DNA of 64,000 nucleotides from Corallococcus sp. NCRR (GTDB lineage Bacteria; Myxococcota; Myxococcia; Myxococcales; Myxococcaceae): NCBI RefSeq assembly GCF_026965535.1, contig NZ_CP114039.1, positions 6,014,001 to 6,078,000 of the forward strand, read 5' to 3'. Shown piece by piece: positions 61,501 to 64,000 of this stretch (position 1 is its first letter; each line of letters starts with the position of its first letter). The notes under the pieces were generated by a model. It saw only the letters and a program-made list of their open reading frames with translations, ran no database searches and was not told where the DNA came from. The position numbers and the translations under genes were made by a program.

Positions 61501-62181
61501 TTCGATGACGTCCGGATGCGAGCCTGGATAGGACGCATGCGGCGCGGGCCCGATGGAGAAGACGGACCGGGCGTCCTTGCTGGAGAGCAGCAGGCGCGGG
61601 TGGGCCGCCGTGCCCGTCTGGAGGCTCTCCGAACGCGCCATCAGGATGGGGCTGGCCCGGTACTCCTCCGGCAGGACGCTGACGAAGCGGGCCACGGTGT
61701 TCGTGGCCGCGTTGGCGGGATTGTTGAGATACGCCTCGAGCTCCTCGGACGTGATGGCGCTCGGATTGGCGACGGGGATGGGATTGAGGGTGCCCGCCGC
61801 GAGCCGGAAGACAGGCTTCACGGACCGCGCCACGCCCATGGACAGCGTGCAGCTGGGCCCCGTCCCCGTGCAGTCCGGCGTGGACGCCGGGTCCTCGTCC
61901 AGGTCCACGTTCCAGCCCTCGAAGGAGGACCCCGCTGACGGCGTGGCGGTGAGGGTGACGGACGCGCTGGCGCTATAGGTCTCGTCGCAATCGCTGCCGA
62001 CGCCGTTGTCGCAGTTGATGCCGGTCCCCGTGACGGAGCCGGAGCCAAGCCCCATGGGCATGACCCGCAGGGGCGCGGCCTCGGCCGTCATCGTGCACAG
62101 CGACGCCGCGAACAGCAGCGCGCCCAGGGCGGGGCGGACCTGGGGAAGGGGGAGCGAAGCAATGAGTCGGTCGCGTCTCAT
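58585..62181 (-). CDS. Surface haem protein with two CxxCH sites and a von Willebrand D domain
   Basis: 1,198 aa. Signal peptide (1-36). A bacterial repeat domain (40-130: VTLTATPSAGSSFEGW) is followed by a large region with two c-haem sites, CAACH (268-272) and CIECH (717-721). Near the second is PNGMMPCGGPPLSKTDVETIKRWITGG, with a Met ligand and the helix typical of cytochromes c. The next domain (811 to about 970) is a von Willebrand type D domain: GDPHLTTMDGVRYDFQGAGEYVLLRDPGLELQARHTPVQ. A fibronectin-like end follows (1100-1198). Known vWD proteins are extracellular and secreted; haem sites with vWD are unusual. It probably handles electrons or redox at the outer surface. Confidence 0.82.
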   Translation of the reverse strand: MRRDRLIASLPLPQVRPALGALLFAASLCTMTAEAAPLRVMPMGLGSGSVTGTGINCDNGVGSDCDETYSASASVTLTATPSAGSSFEGWNVDLDEDPASTPDCTGTGPSCTLSMGVARSVKPVFRLAAGTLNPIPVANPSAITSEELEAYLNNPANAATNTVARFVSVLPEEYRASPILMARSESLQTGTAAHPRLLLSSKDARSVFSIGPAPHASYPGSHPDVIEYMQWDEATKNFRFHEIILTAIPQMGSIPPRSRHIEKDDGKCAACHSTRNVLNRTGIPGTDGLPVGVIKTKNKPNWDPYDSWGGMLPFNRDRLYQGSVDIAAFRKLFNPWTWRTQPEVRRLIEQLRLQPPARVPVGSPHRITRYRGGPNDGTPRFSFDPPAPVTTEPAPTGSAPTIATAYEFNAQPGTGALTSVTRGGPSVTLFHDSPISGDEGRGVQLFDLLGGLDGTLNQRRIADELASHRWATGGVYVDPRPVALAITKGCLTINASLDTVQSSPSGLAVDLPFFTSRNGMGINALRADTLARTQSIPRRKADIEKLNLSRAGDPYVKSGTTVNGLIPQYGAATSASTDVSLPRLRQEVFRRPIDTPAPDSTVMNGILVDREQYSPNTNLVTLYRYFLEPLGVSVDKWSLGVRGRSRAYGFADVFGRYTDVLRTELEANLTADPIPGLAAPYSCASLIPAVNATLASLPAASADPTYTDVQRIFNKACIECHGGLDYPPYKNFGTYLNLAEDQSAPGVNPLTAPYAIAAPMATSLTGPLFDRITRTSEDCPNGMMPCGGPPLSKTDVETIKRWITGGNPSTWGDPHLTTMDGVRYDFQGAGEYVLLRDPGLELQARHTPVQTEQPVGPDPHTGLTSCASITTAVAARVGPHRVSYQMNAEKPELLELRVDGKPVTLDKELLLPAGGRITPTGTNGGIRIESAGGTRITVTSDWWAHYRLWYMNIDVRQARATEGLLGPIAPGNWLPVLPDGSQLGARPVDLEDRYVGLYEKFGESWRVTKDTSLFDYVSGSSTEAYTLREWPGYKADACRIEKAPPGIPVVEPLKAISLEEAEALCKGVSKQRLRDCAQDVAATGDPVFARTFLTTEKLGRNLAPETLELVSPRENAVTSSAVTFEWKDAYDKDGDAVVYRHCVWDVNTRFTYAACTKGVPEQSRTVKLEGGRDYFWKVLAEDGRGGTTESRTWRVTVK

Positions 62182-62290
62182 GCGTGGACCTCCATGGGAG
62201 TGCCCGCATGCGCTGCAAGGAAGTGGCCGCGTTCAACCGCGCGGAATCACACCCGGGGGGCCACGTCTTGCGTTGCCCCGGAGGCTACGC

Positions 62291-62316
62291 GGCCCGCGGA
62301 TGTTGCTTCGCGGGCC
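62291..62316 (-). terminator. 8-bp stem-loop after the lipoprotein gene
   Basis: GGCCCGCG (62291-62298) and CGCGGGCC (62309-62316) pair perfectly around a 10-nt loop, just beyond the 11-bp repeats and the lipoprotein stop at 62355. Confidence 0.6.
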
Positions 62317-62327
62317 ACGCACGCCCT

Positions 62328-62360
62328 GATGCTCAGGCGATGCTCAGGCGATGCTCAGGG
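62328..62360. repeat. Three tandem copies of an 11-bp unit
   Basis: GATGCTCAGGC twice and GATGCTCAGGG once, in direct tandem, overlapping the stop of the minus-strand lipoprotein gene. Read on the minus strand each copy has TGA; because 11 is not a multiple of three the three TGAs fall in all three frames. It could be slippage. Confidence 0.85.
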
Positions 62361-63278
62361 GCTCCAGCGGGCCCGGCGCACCAACCAGGAGCTGCCGCCG
62401 CGCCCGTCCCGCACCACGGCATAGAACGTCACGTCCTGGGCCGCCGCGCCTTGGGCCGGCTCCCACTCCACGCGGTGGCGGCCCTGCTGGCCGCCGAAGT
62501 CCGCGCCGCCCGTCTCCGACAGGCTGAACTCTCCCAGCGTGGAGTACCAGGCGATCTCCCACGCCTCCTTGAGGTGGACGGCGTCCAGCCGCAGGCCCGG
62601 CACCACGTAGTTCTCCTCCCGGTCCGACACGTCCTCGGCCGTCACCACGAACGGGCCGGGGCCGCTCAGCTCCAGCGGCGCGTCCTCCGGCCAGGGCACG
62701 TCGTCCACGCGCAGGCCCGGAAGCACCGGCTGCACGTTGGCCGTCATGCCCTCCACCACCGGGCACCAGAAGACCATCAGCTTCTGCGCGTAGATCTCCT
62801 CCTCGCCCGCCGACACGCGCAGGACGAGCGGCATGCGGATGCCTCCCAGACCCTTGTAGGCGTCCTCCTCCAGCACGCGCTCCAGGAGCAGCTTGTCCCC
62901 CGCGACGCGCGCCGCGCCGGGGCGGATGGGCAGCGTCAGCTCGCCCGCGCTCGTGGTGCCCTCCGCGAGCAGCACGCGGTCCGCCTCGGTCGCGCACGTG
63001 CGGTCGTCCTGCGCCGCGCAGGCCCACAGTTGGTACTGGAGGGGGCGTCCCTCGCCGGCGGGATCCACCAGCAGCGCGCGGTACGTCACCTCCGCCGCGA
63101 GCTCGTCGAAGGCCTCCGGCGTCTGGTCGCAGGTGGAGGCGATGAGCTCGGGCTGCTCCGTGGAGACGCCGAGCACCCGGAGGTCGTGCACGTTCGACGG
63201 CTTGTCCTCGGGTTCGACGCAGGCGATGGCCGCCAGCCCCCACAGCAGCAAGACTCCGGTGTTGAGCAGGGCTTTCAT
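62355..63278 (-). CDS. Hypothetical lipoprotein downstream of a TonB receptor
   Basis: 307 aa. The signal ends LAAIAC (Cys20). The mature part is beta-rich, with WACAAQDDRTCATEADRV and VFWCPVV as Cys positions, and a final Ig-like strand set (VTFYAVVRDGRGGSSWLVRRARW). It starts 1 nt after the receptor's stop, so the two are co-translated; it could be an accessory lipoprotein of the transporter, in the way that SusD-like proteins accompany TonB receptors. Family not recognised. Confidence 0.65.
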   Translation of the reverse strand: MKALLNTGVLLLWGLAAIACVEPEDKPSNVHDLRVLGVSTEQPELIASTCDQTPEAFDELAAEVTYRALLVDPAGEGRPLQYQLWACAAQDDRTCATEADRVLLAEGTTSAGELTLPIRPGAARVAGDKLLLERVLEEDAYKGLGGIRMPLVLRVSAGEEEIYAQKLMVFWCPVVEGMTANVQPVLPGLRVDDVPWPEDAPLELSGPGPFVVTAEDVSDREENYVVPGLRLDAVHLKEAWEIAWYSTLGEFSLSETGGADFGGQQGRHRVEWEPAQGAAAQDVTFYAVVRDGRGGSSWLVRRARWSP

Positions 63279-63279
63279 G

Positions 63280-64000
63280 TCAGAAGCTTCCTTTCACGCC
63301 CACCACGGGGAGGATGGGGATGCCGGGCACCTCGTACTCGCGGCGCTGCCGGTAGTCATTGAACGTGAACTCGGTGTTCTCCGCGTTGTAGAGGTTCTGC
63401 ACGTCGAGGTAGAGCCCCAGCGTCCAGCTCTGGAACTGCCAGCCCTTGTCCACCCGCACGTCCAGCTGGTGGAAGCCGCGCATGCGCGCGGACGCATAGG
63501 GACCGTACAGGCCGCTGAAGCGGTTGCGGTCCACCTGGTACTGGTCGAACGTGTGGTTGAGCGGCGTCGTGGGGCGGCCGGTGGTGTAGCGGAAGCGCCC
63601 GCCCAGCTCCCAGCCGTTGCCCAGGACGTAGTTGCTCACCAGCGTGAGGATGTGCGTCTGGTCGAAGGGGCTGAGGCCATACGCCGTATCGTCGCCGGTG
63701 GGACCGAAGCCGCCGCCGAAGCCGCCGTTCCCCTCCGGGAGCGGGCCCGCGCGTCCATCGAGCGACTGGCTGAAGGTGTACGACAGCCAGCCGGACCACT
63801 TGTCCGTCGCGGACGCGCGCTGCTTCTTGACCATCACCTCCAGGCCCAGGGCGCGGCCGATGCCGTCGTTGGAGTACGGCACCTGGAACACGCCTCCGCC
63901 CGGCAGGGAGACGAGCTGTCCGGGCGCCACGATGTTGCTGAAGCGCCGGTTGAAGAAGCCCGTCACGTCGACGTTGAACACGTCGGTCAGCCGGTGCTCC
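63280..64000 (-). CDS. TonB-dependent receptor, C-terminal part (cut by window edge)
   Basis: 240 codons seen; the frame continues beyond the window. It has alternating beta strands and loops of an outer-membrane barrel: VPYSNDGIGRALGLEVMVKKQ, WSGWLSYTFSQSLDGRAG, DQTHILTLVSNYVLGNGWELGGRFRYTTGRP, and the last strand FHQLDVRVDKGWQF...LYLDVQNLYNAENTEFTFND. The terminal residue is Phe, as required for barrel assembly. Ligand unknown. The upstream part would hold the plug and the TonB box. Confidence 0.85.
   Translation of the reverse strand, partial: EHRLTDVFNVDVTGFFNRRFSNIVAPGQLVSLPGGGVFQVPYSNDGIGRALGLEVMVKKQRASATDKWSGWLSYTFSQSLDGRAGPLPEGNGGFGGGFGPTGDDTAYGLSPFDQTHILTLVSNYVLGNGWELGGRFRYTTGRPTTPLNHTFDQYQVDRNRFSGLYGPYASARMRGFHQLDVRVDKGWQFQSWTLGLYLDVQNLYNAENTEFTFNDYRQRREYEVPGIPILPVVGVKGSF

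Noticed and set aside
58696-61938. Very long open frame on the plus strand opposite the haem/vWD gene
   Set aside because: A shadow of high-GC coding DNA. Its protein is His/Arg/Ala/Gly-rich without any motif, while the minus strand has signal peptide, haem sites and vWD.

Overview
The window is high-GC DNA from a predatory, fruiting-type myxobacterium (Myxococcota, Cystobacterineae). Corallococcus or a close Myxococcus relative is my best guess. The clues are very high third-position GC, many secreted lipoproteins, a MYXO-CTERM sorting tail, kinases with the HRDVSPGN catalytic loop, imm11-type immunity genes, LVIVD-repeat lipoproteins and RedB-like thioredoxins. I found no rRNA, tRNA or CRISPR array. 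Most of the region is accessory or lineage-specific.

Layout, left to right. 1-785: lower-GC accessory genes on the minus strand (a P-loop ATPase cut by the window edge and a membrane protein). 1082-5834: a minus-strand signalling and surface block (PEGA lipoprotein, PilZ-like/Ser-Thr kinase, FecR-like lipoprotein, trypsin-like protease). 6184-10962: a tightly packed four-gene plus-strand cluster (IPNS-like oxygenase, PIG-L deacetylase, large GT-B glycosyltransferase, PIG-L-like/methyltransferase fusion) that looks like a glycoconjugate or small-molecule pathway. 11113-13291: RedB-like thioredoxin coupled to a methyl-accepting protein carrying a one-base frameshift in its signalling tip. 13334-19544: a run of mostly secreted lipoproteins (HhH/P-domain, CGDGxC repeats, beta/gamma-crystallin, TPR). 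19620-21198: START-like/ArsR pair with a palindromic operator candidate, then an OmpA-like protein.

21249-23087 and 34015-36104 are two similar divergent methyltransferase loci. 23094-24994 is a conflict island: an imm11-type immunity gene, a Cys-rich lipoprotein with a coupled partner, and an IS3 transposase remnant. 25015-33447 (minus strand) holds a crotonase, a protein with a BLF1/CNF-like TxxLxGC...H signature, a DUF1444-like protein and two large surface proteins. 36255-40686 has a small secreted protein, an EEP hydrolase, XerC and KatG.

40811-44737 is the most informative stretch. An intact IS701-family element with a 4-bp target duplication has landed in a 98-codon gene. That gene leads an operon that continues with a protein carrying a Cys-His-Asp papain/transglutaminase-like signature and an overlapping lipoprotein, an arrangement typical of effector-immunity pairs. 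44936-55591 holds an M28 peptidase, a LysR/GST divergent pair, an unusual protein of seven amphipathic-helix repeats (49138-50433), a secreted EEP lipoprotein, a barrel-like protein, a PQQ sugar dehydrogenase-PKD-PA14 protein and a DUF1361 membrane protein. 55739-64000 (minus strand) ends with a lipoprotein, an ankyrin/bactofilin-like protein, a two-haem-site plus von Willebrand D surface protein, a lipoprotein and the C-terminus of a TonB-dependent receptor.
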